From: Chloroflexota bacterium
Lineage (GTDB): Bacteria; Chloroflexota; Anaerolineae; Aggregatilineales; Aggregatilineaceae
Length of the DNA: 64,000 bases
Direction: 5' to 3'
Assembly: GCA_012729765.1 (NCBI GenBank)
Contig: JAAYCM010000109.1
Span: 1-64,000 of the forward strand
Positions within the stretch are counted from its first letter, which is position 1. Each line of letters opens with the position of its first letter. The position numbers were made by a program, and so were the translations under genes. This document shows, one piece after another, positions 50,205-58,669 of the stretch. The notes under the pieces are model-generated. The model saw only the letters and a program-made list of their open reading frames with translations, was not told where the DNA came from and did no database searches.

Positions 50205-50246
50205 TTGATCTCGATCAAGATACCGGGCCGGGCTTCCGGTTATCAT
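50205..50246 (+). promoter_or_regulatory. FNR/DNR-type class II promoter
   Basis: TTGAT-CTCG-ATCAA (50205-50218) is a perfect FNR/DNR consensus site. A -10-like TATCAT lies at 50241-50246, so transcription would start near 50253 and the site would be centred at about -41.5, the class II activator position. It suggests anaerobic or NO-dependent activation of the membrane-protein pair downstream. Confidence 0.75.
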
Positions 50247-50326
50247 GTGGTTTGGCGGGCACGACCACCGCCGCTACATTCTGGATAGGGTGCGCGGCTG
50301 CATCATGAAAGGACGCTCAACGCATC

Positions 50327-50731
50327 ATGCCACGTCTGGCACGCTGGTATATCAAGGCGGGACTGGTGTATCTGGTGCTGGCGCTGCTGGTCGGCGTGCT
50401 GCTCCAGGCGCGGACCGTGATCGATCTGCCCGGCTGGGCGGGGCGGCTCCAGCCGGTATATCTGCACCTGCTGATCGTGGGCTGGATCACGCAGTTGATC
50501 ATCGGCGTGGCCTACTGGATGTTCCCGAAATTTACGCGCGAGCAGCCGCGCGGCAGCGAAACCCTGGGCTGGCTCACCTTCGGGCTGATCAACGCCGGGC
50601 TGGCGCTGCGCACCATCGCGGAGCCGCAGGCGGGCGACCTGGGATGGGTGCTGGCCGTTTCTGCCGTGCTCCAAGTGATCGCCGGGTGGCTGTTCGTGAT
50701 CAACACCTGGGCGCGCGTCAAGGAGCGCTGA
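50327..50731 (+). CDS. Four-helix membrane protein, heme-copper-oxidase-subunit-I-like, copy 1
   Basis: The 134-residue protein has four hydrophobic segments. Its core HLLIVGWITQLIIGVAYWMFP resembles the histidine-bearing helices of cbb3/NO-reductase subunit I and NnrS-like proteins. The conserved His may ligate heme (inference). It is a paralogue of the next gene: both share the pattern H-x5-GW-x2-Q-L-x2-GVA-x-W-x2-P. The upstream FNR-type site suggests a role in anaerobic respiration or nitrogen-oxide metabolism. Confidence 0.65.
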   Translation: MPRLARWYIKAGLVYLVLALLVGVLLQARTVIDLPGWAGRLQPVYLHLLIVGWITQLIIGVAYWMFPKFTREQPRGSETLGWLTFGLINAGLALRTIAEPQAGDLGWVLAVSAVLQVIAGWLFVINTWARVKER

Positions 50732-50732
50732 C

Positions 50733-51140
50733 ATGCCCCGGCTGAGCGTATGGATGGTGCGCACGGCGCTGCTCTACCTGGGCGTGGGCTTCACGATCGG
50801 CGGGCTGCTGCTGTTCAATAAGGGCGTCTATATCGACGCGGCGATCTGGCGGCTGCGGCCCGTGCACGCCGAGATCGCGCTGATCGGCTGGACGCTGCAA
50901 CTGGCGCTGGGCGTCGCCTTCTGGATTCTGCCGCGCCTGACACGCACCGAGCGCTATGGCCGGACGTGGCTGGCCTGGAGCGGCTATGGCCTGCTCAACG
51001 CGGGTGTGCTGCTGTTGGCCGCAGCGCGCTGGAACAACGGCCCCGCCGAATTGACGCTGGCCGGGCGCGTCCTGGAGCTGCTGGCCGTCGCCGCGTTTGC
51101 CGTTTACCTGTGGCCGCGTGTCAAGCCATTTGGCAAATGA
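50733..51140 (+). CDS. Four-helix membrane protein, heme-copper-oxidase-subunit-I-like, copy 2
   Basis: The 135-residue protein starts one base after the first copy ends. Its central segment HAEIALIGWTLQLALGVAFWIL aligns with copy 1, and both start MPRL and end with a VK-containing tail (WPRVKPFGK here). Tandem duplication and divergence are evident. They could form a heterodimer resembling half an oxidase subunit I. No copper-centre subunit or cytochrome c gene is adjacent. Confidence 0.65.
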   Translation: MPRLSVWMVRTALLYLGVGFTIGGLLLFNKGVYIDAAIWRLRPVHAEIALIGWTLQLALGVAFWILPRLTRTERYGRTWLAWSGYGLLNAGVLLLAAARWNNGPAELTLAGRVLELLAVAAFAVYLWPRVKPFGK

Positions 51141-51185
51141 GCCGCGCAGCCCGATCATCGTAAGCGTACTACGGAGAGCGCATCA

Positions 51186-51659
51186 ATGTACTGGACCGAA
51201 CTCAGCTCTCACCGCCTGCACGCCGTCGCGCCGGATTTCCGGCTGCAAACCGCCGCCGGAGAAACCATCACGCGCGCGCAGTATCGCCAGCGCCAACATC
51301 TCGTGCTGGCCTTTCTGCCCGACCCCACCGCGCCCGAAGTCCAGACTCTGCTGGACGGACTCGCGGCGCAGCATGACGAATTCGCGCAGGCGTCGGCGGC
51401 GCTGTATATCGTCAGCACGCAGCCTGCGCCGCTGCCCGCCCCGCTTGTGCTGCTGATCGATCCAGGCGGGACGGTGCGCGATACCTACGCCGCGATCTTC
51501 GCGCCGGACGAGCAGCCCGCCCCCGGTGAGCCGTTCACCATCATCCTGGATCGCTATGGCACCCCGGCGGGGGCAGCAGTCGGCGTGCCGGATTCGGACA
51601 CCGTCGCGGCGGACCTGCTAAGCTGGGTGTGGGGCATCGAGTACGACTGCCCGGAGTGA
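51186..51659 (+). CDS. Thioredoxin-fold (AhpC/TSA-like) protein without catalytic cysteines
   Basis: The 157-residue protein begins LHAVAPDFRLQTAAGETITR, the usual peroxiredoxin start, and has LVLAFLPDPTAPEVQ where the TPxC motif would be. No resolving or peroxidatic Cys is present; the only Cys is near the C-terminus (EYDCPE). It may be a structural or redox-inactive member. It is 45 bp downstream of the membrane-protein pair and probably in the same FNR-controlled operon. Confidence 0.65.
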   Translation: MYWTELSSHRLHAVAPDFRLQTAAGETITRAQYRQRQHLVLAFLPDPTAPEVQTLLDGLAAQHDEFAQASAALYIVSTQPAPLPAPLVLLIDPGGTVRDTYAAIFAPDEQPAPGEPFTIILDRYGTPAGAAVGVPDSDTVAADLLSWVWGIEYDCPE

Positions 51660-51736
51660 GGCGTCTTCCCTGAATGGCCAGGGTGGTCATAACGAGCAGC
51701 ACGATCAAGTGAAGCACCGGGCACACGGCGGCGTGG

Positions 51737-51742
51737 TACAAT
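51737..51742 (+). promoter_or_regulatory. Extended -10 promoter element
   Basis: TGGTACAAT (51734-51742) lies 40 bases before the thioesterase start and has the same form as the element at 10985-10993. Confidence 0.45.
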
Positions 51743-51781
51743 CGGTCCGGTTTGGGACCCGCCAGCCAACCGGAGTGAAGT

Positions 51782-52567
51782 ATGCCTCTCACGCACGAGC
51801 GAACCTTCCGTGTACGCCATTACGAGTGTGACGCAGCCGGGCAGGTGCATCATGCCAATCTGCTGCGCTATATGCAGGAAGCGGCTATGGATGCCTCGGC
51901 TGCTGCCGGCTACGATCTCGCGCGCTACGAAGCCCTGCACACCCAATGGCTGATCCGCGAAACCGATCTGCGCGTGCTGCGCCCGCTGCACTATGGCGAC
52001 TCGGTCACGGTCAGGACGTATGTCAACGACTTCCGCCGCGTGCGCTCGCGCCGGGCCTATGAGCTGCGCGACGCCGCCAGCGGTGAGCCGGTCGCACGGG
52101 CGCACACCGACTGGATTTACATGGACACCGACACGCTGCGCCCGATCACCGTCCCCGACGAGATGATCGCCGCGTTCTTCCCCGAAGGCCCGGCGGCAGC
52201 CCCGGCGATGCCACGTGATCCCTTCCCGACGCCGCCCCCGCCGCGTGACCCGTTCGGCATCCGGCGGCGTGTGGCCTGGAGCGATCTCGACACGGCCCGG
52301 CACGTCAACAACGCCATGTATCTCGCCTATATCGAGGACTGTACGGTCCAGGCACTCGCGGCGGTCGAGGGCTGGCCGGCTGAGGCTCCGGAAGCGCTCC
52401 ACTACCGGATCGAGTACCAGCAGCCGGCGCTGCTGGATGACGAGGTGGAAATCATGACCTGGACCTCAGATAACGGGGGCGGCGAGCGAGTGCGCCATTA
52501 CACGATCACGCGTGTCGAGGACGGGGTGCAGCTGGCGCGGGCGCGCGTGGTGTGGCAGATTACCTGA
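51782..52567 (+). CDS. Acyl-ACP/acyl-CoA thioesterase with tandem hotdog domains
   Basis: Two hotdog domains are joined by a Pro-rich linker (about residues 140-160). The first has HYECDAAGQVHHANLLRYMQ, with the Asp of YbgC/4HBT enzymes; the second has VAWSDLDTARHVNNAMYLAY, as in plant FatA/FatB-like thioesterases. It probably hydrolyses acyl-ACP or acyl-CoA. It stands alone on the plus strand. Confidence 0.82.
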   Translation: MPLTHERTFRVRHYECDAAGQVHHANLLRYMQEAAMDASAAAGYDLARYEALHTQWLIRETDLRVLRPLHYGDSVTVRTYVNDFRRVRSRRAYELRDAASGEPVARAHTDWIYMDTDTLRPITVPDEMIAAFFPEGPAAAPAMPRDPFPTPPPPRDPFGIRRRVAWSDLDTARHVNNAMYLAYIEDCTVQALAAVEGWPAEAPEALHYRIEYQQPALLDDEVEIMTWTSDNGGGERVRHYTITRVEDGVQLARARVVWQIT

Positions 52568-52659
52568 GATCAGGTAGGGGTGTATTGCAATACGCCCTGG
52601 CGGGCGAGGCAAGCATCGTCTCTACAAAAACCACACACCCATGATCCGCGCCGGGACGG

Positions 52660-54123
52660 TTACGCCTCGCTCACCAGCCAGCGCCAGACCCACGCCATCG
52701 ACTCGACATCGGCGCGCTGATAGGTGCAGGCCTGCGCCAGCACGTCGCTATCGCCGGTTTGCAGCCAGCGGCGGTAATCCTCATAGGCGGCGAACCAGTC
52801 CTGGTAGCCCGGCCAGGAATAGCCCAGGTAGGTCGAGACGGTCTTGATCGAGGTGCTGCCCAGCGGCAGGCTGACGGTGCGCGTCAGGGTGCGGTGCAGA
52901 TCGTGCAGGCGGGGGGCCAGCGCCGCTTTGACATCCGGCGGCGCGGTGCGGTCGAGAATCGCGGCGTCGTAGCCGGTCCAGTGGAAGATCGGGCCGTCAT
53001 GCGCGGCGACCGAGTCCGCGAACGCTTCCCATGCCGCGCCGGGATCGGGCGCGAGCGTCACCGGCTGACCGTCGGGCAGATAGAGCGTTTGGGGGCGCGT
53101 CACCGGCGCGACCAGCGCGATCCGGGTGCGGCCTTGCGTATCGCACCAGCCCAGGCACCAGGGAATCCCCTCGCCCAGCGTCTCCAGGTCGAACATCCAG
53201 CCATCCCGGCGGCAGACATCCGGCAGCGGGGCGAAGCGCACCGGGCGATCCTCGACCCACGCCTGAGCATTGGCGCGGATCACGGGCGCGGTCACCGGGC
53301 CGATTCCCTTGACCTTTTGCAGATCGTCGGGCGGCACGGCGGCGACCTGCGCCAGCGTCGCCAGCCCGGCCCGCTTGAGCGCGTCGCAGGTCTTACGCGG
53401 CACATTATAGAGCAGCTCAATTTGCCCTTCACGGCGCGCCACCTCACGGCAGGCCGAATACCAGGGGCAGTGCTTGCAGTGGGACGCCATGTAAACCGGC
53501 GGCGCGTCCGGCTGGTCGAGCAGCGCCACCGCCCCGGCCAGCGCGTCCAGCAGCCGATCCTCGTCGTAGCGGTGCGTCCAGCGCGAGCGCGGGCGGCCAT
53601 TGGAGTCGGCGCTCAACCACAATTCGGCGGGCGGGGTGCGGCCCTGCATCTGTGCCAGCAGCCAGACATAGAGATCGAGCTGCACCCAGTCGGCGGGGGT
53701 GGAATTCGCGCGCGCCTTGATCTCGATTGGAGCGTAGAGCCATTCGCCGTGCTGCCGCACCCGGATCAACTGGTCGGCGCGGCCCCGCACGTTGAACTCG
53801 CGCGGCGAGAGGTCGAGCGGCCCGCTATATTCCAGGTAGCCGCCGAGAATGACCGGCACCTGCTGGCGCATCAGGTCGCGGGTCACGCGCACGCCCTCGG
53901 CCCACGACTCGACCGTGACCGGCTCGACCGGGCCGACCGTCGCGGCGTGGATCGCCTGCTCGTGCTGGTTGCCGATCTCAAACAGGCGCGCCGTCTCCAA
54001 CGAGACTTCGTCGCGCAGCACGGGATCGCCGTGCCAGTCCAGCCAGGGGCGGCGCGCGCACATCAGCAGGTTGCGGAGCGTCTGGGCGGTGATGATTGGA
54101 AGCGCGTTGGGCGTGCCGGTCAA
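52660..54123 (-). CDS. TM0106-type fused nuclease: RecB/Cas4-like, HhH and DEDD exonuclease domains
   Basis: The 487-residue protein has an N-terminal RecB/Cas4-like nuclease with IEIKARA (E-x-K) and a Cys cluster CKHCPWYSACREV. A helix-hairpin-helix region follows (LATLAQVAAVPPDDLQKVKG). The C-terminal RNase-H-like DEDD exonuclease shows WMFDLETLGEG, WTGYDAAILD and RADVESMAW. TTG 54123 is preferred because GAGGA precedes it; the ATG-type start at 54327 would overlap the isomerase gene with an unlikely N-terminus. Its role is likely in DNA repair or processing; no CRISPR array is present. Confidence 0.8.
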   Translation of the reverse strand: MTGTPNALPIITAQTLRNLLMCARRPWLDWHGDPVLRDEVSLETARLFEIGNQHEQAIHAATVGPVEPVTVESWAEGVRVTRDLMRQQVPVILGGYLEYSGPLDLSPREFNVRGRADQLIRVRQHGEWLYAPIEIKARANSTPADWVQLDLYVWLLAQMQGRTPPAELWLSADSNGRPRSRWTHRYDEDRLLDALAGAVALLDQPDAPPVYMASHCKHCPWYSACREVARREGQIELLYNVPRKTCDALKRAGLATLAQVAAVPPDDLQKVKGIGPVTAPVIRANAQAWVEDRPVRFAPLPDVCRRDGWMFDLETLGEGIPWCLGWCDTQGRTRIALVAPVTRPQTLYLPDGQPVTLAPDPGAAWEAFADSVAAHDGPIFHWTGYDAAILDRTAPPDVKAALAPRLHDLHRTLTRTVSLPLGSTSIKTVSTYLGYSWPGYQDWFAAYEDYRRWLQTGDSDVLAQACTYQRADVESMAWVWRWLVSEA

Positions 54124-54208
54124 GCTGCAATCCTCGTGTTTGAAACGGGACGCGGATTGTAGCACATCTGAGCCACTACCCTCAATTTCCCCGCGCCCGT
54201 GCTGGCCG

Positions 54209-55054
54209 CTACACGTACTCCAGATAGCGCGCGCACAGCAGCGCCAGCACCTCGTCACCGGGCGCATCCCAGATCGCGCGGTTGAAGATTTCGACCTCGA
54301 TCCAGCCGTGATACCCGGCCTGCTCAACCGCCGTCCGCAGGCGACGCAGCTCGATCGCGCCGTCGCCCATCATCCCGCGCCCCAGCAGCACATCGGGCGG
54401 CGGCACCAGCCAGTCATCGACATGGAAGCCGAGGATATGTCCGGCAGCGCGCGCGATCCCGGCGTAGACCTGCGGGTCCCACCAGACATGATAGGCGTCG
54501 ATCACCACGCCCACCTGTGGCGATCCGAGCCGTTCCACAAGCGCGTTGGCCTGCGCCAGCGTGACGATCACGGAGCGGTCGGCGGTGAACATCGGGTGCA
54601 GCGGCTCGATCCCCAGCCGGACCCCGTGCCCGGCGGCATAGGGGATCAGGGCCGCGATCCCGTCCTCGACCATCTGCCGCGCGCCGTCCAGATCGCGATC
54701 GGGCTGGCCGCCGCACACCAGCACCAGCACATCCGTCCCCAGTTCGGCGGCTTCGTCGATTGCGCGCCGGTTGTCCTCGATCCGCGCCCGCCGCTCAGCC
54801 TCGGTCGCCGCCGGGAACATCCCGCCCCGGCACAGACTGGAGACGCGCAGCCCGGCATCGCGCACGATCTGGGCGCTACGCGCCAGCCCGGTTTCGGCCA
54901 CTTTGTCGCGCCACAGGCCGATGGCGGGAATACCGGCGCGCGCGCAGCCTTCGACCGCTTCGGCCACGCTCCAACGCTGCGTGGTGTACTGGTTGAGACT
55001 GAGCCGGGCGAGATCGCGCAGCGGCGGCGCGAGCCGATCTGTCGCAGTAGTCAT
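54209..55054 (-). CDS. Sugar phosphate isomerase/epimerase (xylose-isomerase-like TIM barrel)
   Basis: The 281-residue protein matches the AP_endonuc_2/IolE-type TIM barrel: GLWRDKVAETGLA, VLVLVCGGQPD, LGIEPLHPMF (metal Glu), VGVVIDAYHVWWDP (metal His/Asp) and GFHVDDWLVP. It likely acts on a sugar or sugar acid. The gap to the upstream Gfo/Idh gene is 9 bp, so the two are cotranscribed. Confidence 0.85.
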   Translation of the reverse strand: MTTATDRLAPPLRDLARLSLNQYTTQRWSVAEAVEGCARAGIPAIGLWRDKVAETGLARSAQIVRDAGLRVSSLCRGGMFPAATEAERRARIEDNRRAIDEAAELGTDVLVLVCGGQPDRDLDGARQMVEDGIAALIPYAAGHGVRLGIEPLHPMFTADRSVIVTLAQANALVERLGSPQVGVVIDAYHVWWDPQVYAGIARAAGHILGFHVDDWLVPPPDVLLGRGMMGDGAIELRRLRTAVEQAGYHGWIEVEIFNRAIWDAPGDEVLALLCARYLEYV

Positions 55055-55063
55055 CGCATCACC

Positions 55064-56215
55064 TCACGCCGGGAGATCGGGCACATCCAGCCAGCGGCGC
55101 TCGCCCCACGACTGCAGGCCCAGTTCCGCTAACTGCACGCCCTTCGCGCCCTCGCGCAGTGTCCAGGGGAAGGGGGTATCGCACACCACATGCTGCAAGA
55201 ACAGCTCCCACTGCGCTTTGAAAGCGTTGGGCATCGGGCGGTTATCGGGCACGGCCTGCCAGCCCGCGTAAAAGTCGATCGGGTTGGGCACATCGGGATT
55301 CCAGACCGGCTTGGGCGTGTTGACACGGTGCTGAGTCTTGCAATCGCGCAGCCCGGCGACCGCGCTGCCGTGCGTGCCATCGACCTGGAGCACGAACAAT
55401 TCATCACGGTAGACGCGCACGCACCACGACGAATTGATCTGCGCCACGATCCCGCCGTCCAACTCGAAGGTGGCGTAGGCAGCATCGTCGGCGGTGGCGG
55501 CATAGGGCTGGCCCTGCTCGTCTACCCGCTGCGGGATATGGTTCGCGCCCCGGCACATCACCGACCGGACCGGCGCGATCACGTTATCCAGCACATAGCG
55601 CCAGTGGCACAGCATATCGACAATAATCCCGCCGCCCACTTCCTGGCGATAGTTCCACGAGGGGCGCTGCGCGGCCTGCCAGTCGCCCTCGAATACCCAG
55701 TAGCCAAACTCGCCCCGCACCGACAGAATCCGACCGAAGAACCCGCTCTCCACCAGCCGCCGGAGCTTGATCATTCCCGGCAGAAAGAGTTTGTCCTGCA
55801 CCACGCCGTGCCGGACGCCCGCCGCCTCAGCCCGCCGCGCCAGGTCGAGCGCGGTATGGAGATCGGCGGCGACCGGCTTCTCGCAGTAGATATGCTTACC
55901 GGCCCGGATCGCGGCGCGCACCGCCTCGGCCCGTTCCCCGGTGATCTGCGCGTCGAAGTAGATCGTGTCGCCGGGGTTGCGCAGGCAGTCGTCCAGGCTG
56001 GTGCTCCAGCGCGTGAGGCCGTGCGCCTCGGCCAGCGCGCGGAGCTTGTGCTCGCTGCGCCCCAGCAGAATCGGATCGGGCAGCAGCACATCGCCACCGG
56101 GCAGCGGCAGCCCGCCCTGCTCGCGGATCGCCAGGATCGACCGGATCAAATGCTGGTTGGTGCCCATGCGCCCGGTCACGCCGTTCATAATAATGCCAAT
56201 CGTTTTGACGGCCAC
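55064..56215 (-). CDS. Gfo/Idh/MocA family oxidoreductase
   Basis: The 383-residue NAD(P)-dependent sugar oxidoreductase has the Rossmann start TIGIIMNGVTGRMG, the signature IYCEKPVA with its catalytic Lys, and a long C-terminal beta-sheet domain with GGGIIVDMLCHWRYVLDN. GTG 56215 is preferred because AAAGGA lies just upstream; longer frames extend into noncoding sequence. With the isomerase gene it suggests a pathway for an unusual sugar or inositol-like compound. Confidence 0.87.
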   Translation of the reverse strand: MAVKTIGIIMNGVTGRMGTNQHLIRSILAIREQGGLPLPGGDVLLPDPILLGRSEHKLRALAEAHGLTRWSTSLDDCLRNPGDTIYFDAQITGERAEAVRAAIRAGKHIYCEKPVAADLHTALDLARRAEAAGVRHGVVQDKLFLPGMIKLRRLVESGFFGRILSVRGEFGYWVFEGDWQAAQRPSWNYRQEVGGGIIVDMLCHWRYVLDNVIAPVRSVMCRGANHIPQRVDEQGQPYAATADDAAYATFELDGGIVAQINSSWCVRVYRDELFVLQVDGTHGSAVAGLRDCKTQHRVNTPKPVWNPDVPNPIDFYAGWQAVPDNRPMPNAFKAQWELFLQHVVCDTPFPWTLREGAKGVQLAELGLQSWGERRWLDVPDLPA

Positions 56216-56271
56216 ACTAAAATCCTTTCGATGACAGCCCCGGCAGCGCCACACCGGCCGCCGGGCAAAAA

Positions 56272-57318
56272 TTATTCGGCGGCTTCGGTAGCCGGGACCT
56301 CGCCGCCCATCTCTGGTTCGAATTCCGGCGCAAAACTGCCGTCCCAGTAATCCGATGGCGCGCCGGGGTTCGCCAGCCCGGCATACTCGGCCAGGATATC
56401 GAGCGTGGCCTGCCAGTCTTCCCCGGCATTGATCCCCGGCGGCCAGCCTTCCGTCGCCTCGGAGTGCAGGAACTCGGTCGCCAACTGCCACTGGTGCAGC
56501 AGCACGTCTTCGGCGGGCGCTTCGAGCACCTGCTCAGACATCACGGCGGCGGCCTCTTCGGGATTGGCGGCGGCCTCTTCCCACGAGCGGATCGTCGCGC
56601 GCAGGAAAGCCGCGACCAGTTCGGGTTTGTTCGTAATCGTGTCGGTGTGCGTCAGCAGGCCGCTGCTGAGGAAGTCTACACCGAAGTCAGGATAGCGCAG
56701 CATACAGACTTCCTGCCCGCTCAGCTTCTCGATGGTCGGGGCCTGATCGTGCGCGAAGCCGATCAGCGTATCGGCGCGGCCTTCGATCAGCGCGGCGATC
56801 TTGCCTGCCGGGTCCACATTGACCAGCTCGACATCGTCAACCGTGAGGCCGTTGGCCGTCAGGAAGGCGGGCAGCGTCTGGTAAACGGCGTCGCCGGGCG
56901 TGACGGCGATGGACCTGCCCCGCAAATCCTGCGGCGTTTCGATGCCTTCATCGCAGAAGAACTGGACCGCCGAAGGGTTGCGCTGGAGCAGCACGCCGAT
57001 GCTGCGCACCGGGATTCCCTCGCCGATGCCGCGAATCACCGCCGGGGTGTCGGCGTAACCGAAATCGCCCTGGCCGCTGCCCACCGCCTGGATCGTCCGG
57101 CCTGAGCCGCCGCCCGGCTGGACGATCAGGTTGATGCCTTCTTCGGCATAGTAGCCCTGTTCCAGCCCGTAGTAGAACGGCACATGCTCGCCATAGGGCA
57201 GCCAGTTGAGGATCAGGATCGCCAGTTCGAGGTCGTCCTGGGCGGTGGCCGGGATCGCCCCCAGCATCAGGACGAGGATCAGCACGACGGTTAGCGGAAA
57301 GAAACGGTTGTGTCTCAT
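56272..57318 (-). CDS. NMT1/THI5-like ABC substrate-binding protein
   Basis: The 348-residue protein has a signal peptide (FFPLTVVLILVLMLGAIPAT, cleavage near TAQ). It shows the SsuA/NMT1 pattern: LNWLPYGEHVPFYYGLEQGY, YYAEEGINL, GQGDFGYADTPAV and PQDLRGRSIAVTPGDA. The C-terminus is acidic. Such proteins bind pyrimidine precursors, sulfonates or nitrate analogues. No permease or ATPase is near, so it is an orphan. It leads the minus-strand run before the Gfo/Idh gene. Confidence 0.85.
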   Translation of the reverse strand: MRHNRFFPLTVVLILVLMLGAIPATAQDDLELAILILNWLPYGEHVPFYYGLEQGYYAEEGINLIVQPGGGSGRTIQAVGSGQGDFGYADTPAVIRGIGEGIPVRSIGVLLQRNPSAVQFFCDEGIETPQDLRGRSIAVTPGDAVYQTLPAFLTANGLTVDDVELVNVDPAGKIAALIEGRADTLIGFAHDQAPTIEKLSGQEVCMLRYPDFGVDFLSSGLLTHTDTITNKPELVAAFLRATIRSWEEAAANPEEAAAVMSEQVLEAPAEDVLLHQWQLATEFLHSEATEGWPPGINAGEDWQATLDILAEYAGLANPGAPSDYWDGSFAPEFEPEMGGEVPATEAAE

Positions 57319-57460
57319 TGTAATCACCCGGCACAGGCCCGTTTTTGGCGCGGGCGAGCATGCCGAGACCACTCCTTTCACAGCTTGAAGTTACCGGAAT
57401 AACGGCTACACTGGATGCCACGCGGTGAACTTGCCAGCATATCCTGCGTTCTGCTTGCTT

Positions 57461-57469
57461 TGCTATTAT
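57461..57469 (+). promoter_or_regulatory. Extended -10 promoter element before GH88
   Basis: TGCTATTAT lies about 60 bases upstream of the GH88 start, in the 211-bp gap after the divergent binding-protein gene. No other gene is seen in this gap. Confidence 0.4.
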
Positions 57470-57529
57470 ATGCCATGCGCGCACGTTTTGTGCGCTCAAG
57501 GCTGACTATCCCGCGCCCGGCAATACGAC

Positions 57530-58669
57530 TTGCACCAGGAGAAAGCGTTCACATTGACCACCGACTTACAGACTTTAGCGCAAAAATGCCACCAGGCGTT
57601 CGCCCTGGCCGAGCGCCAGCTCCGCCACCTGATCGAAACGTATCCCGGCTATTTCCCGCTCTATACCGTCGAGGGCAGATGGCAGAACGGCGGCGAAGCG
57701 TGGACCAACTGGTGCGAGGGCTTCCTGGGCGGCCAGTTGTGGCTGGTCTATACGCACAGCGGCGACGAGTGGTGGCGCGCCCAGGCCGAGCGCTACACGC
57801 GGCTGGTCGAGCACCGCAAGCACGACCGCGCCGTGCACGATCTCGGCTTTCTGTTCTGGCCAACCTGGAAGCGCTGGTATGACCAGACCGGCGATCCGGC
57901 GGCCAACGAGGTCGTGATCGAGGCGGGGCGCACCCTGGCGCTGCGCTTCAAGGAAAAGGGCCAGTATCTGCACTCGTTCGTGGCCGACGAGAGCCTGTTC
58001 ATCGACATCATGATGAACGTCGGGATCATCTTCTACGCCGCCCAGCAGACCGGCGACGCCGACCTGTGGCGCATCGCCAGCCAGCACTGCCTGACCACGC
58101 GGCGCTATCTCGTGCGCGGCGACGGCAGCACGGCGCACGAAGGCATCTTCGACACCGAAACGGGCGAGTTTTTGCGCCCCGGCACACACCAGGGCTGGCG
58201 CGCCGATTCGTCCTGGGCACGCGGGCTGGCGTGGGCGCTCTACGGCTTCGGGACGGCCTACAGCTTCGCGCAGGATGTGCGCTTTTTGCAGACGGCGGAA
58301 GCCTGCGCCAACTACTATATCGAGCACACGCCCGCGCACGGCGTCCCGCCCAACGACTGGCGCGAGCCGGAACCCGCCCGGCCCTACGAAAGCTCGGCGG
58401 CGGCGATCGCGGCCAGCGGCCTGCTCAATCTCGCCCACCTGACCGGCGATCCCGCCCGCGCCCGGCTCTACTATGATTACGCGCTGACGATCATGGACAC
58501 GCTGACCGGGCCGGAGTTCCTGGCGACGGATACGCCCGGCTGGGAAGGCATCCTCAGGCACGGGACCTATCACGAGGCGAAAGGTCTGGGCGTGGACGAA
58601 TCGGTGATGTGGGGCGAATACTTCTTCCTCGAAGCCGCCAGCAAGGTGATCGATGATGCCAGCCGCTGA
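57530..58669 (+). CDS. GH88-type unsaturated glucuronyl hydrolase
   Basis: The 379-residue (alpha/alpha)6-barrel protein carries NWCEGFLGGQLWLVYTHSGD, HDLGFLFWPTWKRWY and SLFIDIMMNVGIIFYAA. Asp104 and Asp159 correspond to the two catalytic Asp residues of the family. RADSSWARGLAWALYGF follows. GH88 enzymes hydrate the 4,5-unsaturated uronate left by polysaccharide lyases. The start is a TTG at 57530 with weak support; a TTG at 57554 is an alternative. No signal peptide is seen, so it acts on imported oligosaccharides. It overlaps the SDR gene by 17 bp. Confidence 0.86.
   Translation: MHQEKAFTLTTDLQTLAQKCHQAFALAERQLRHLIETYPGYFPLYTVEGRWQNGGEAWTNWCEGFLGGQLWLVYTHSGDEWWRAQAERYTRLVEHRKHDRAVHDLGFLFWPTWKRWYDQTGDPAANEVVIEAGRTLALRFKEKGQYLHSFVADESLFIDIMMNVGIIFYAAQQTGDADLWRIASQHCLTTRRYLVRGDGSTAHEGIFDTETGEFLRPGTHQGWRADSSWARGLAWALYGFGTAYSFAQDVRFLQTAEACANYYIEHTPAHGVPPNDWREPEPARPYESSAAAIAASGLLNLAHLTGDPARARLYYDYALTIMDTLTGPEFLATDTPGWEGILRHGTYHEAKGLGVDESVMWGEYFFLEAASKVIDDASR

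Noticed and set aside
54124-54327. Upstream extension of the RecB-HhH-DEDD nuclease
   Set aside because: The added residues overlap the isomerase gene in another frame and show no nuclease similarity; TTG 54123 has a good ribosome-binding site.
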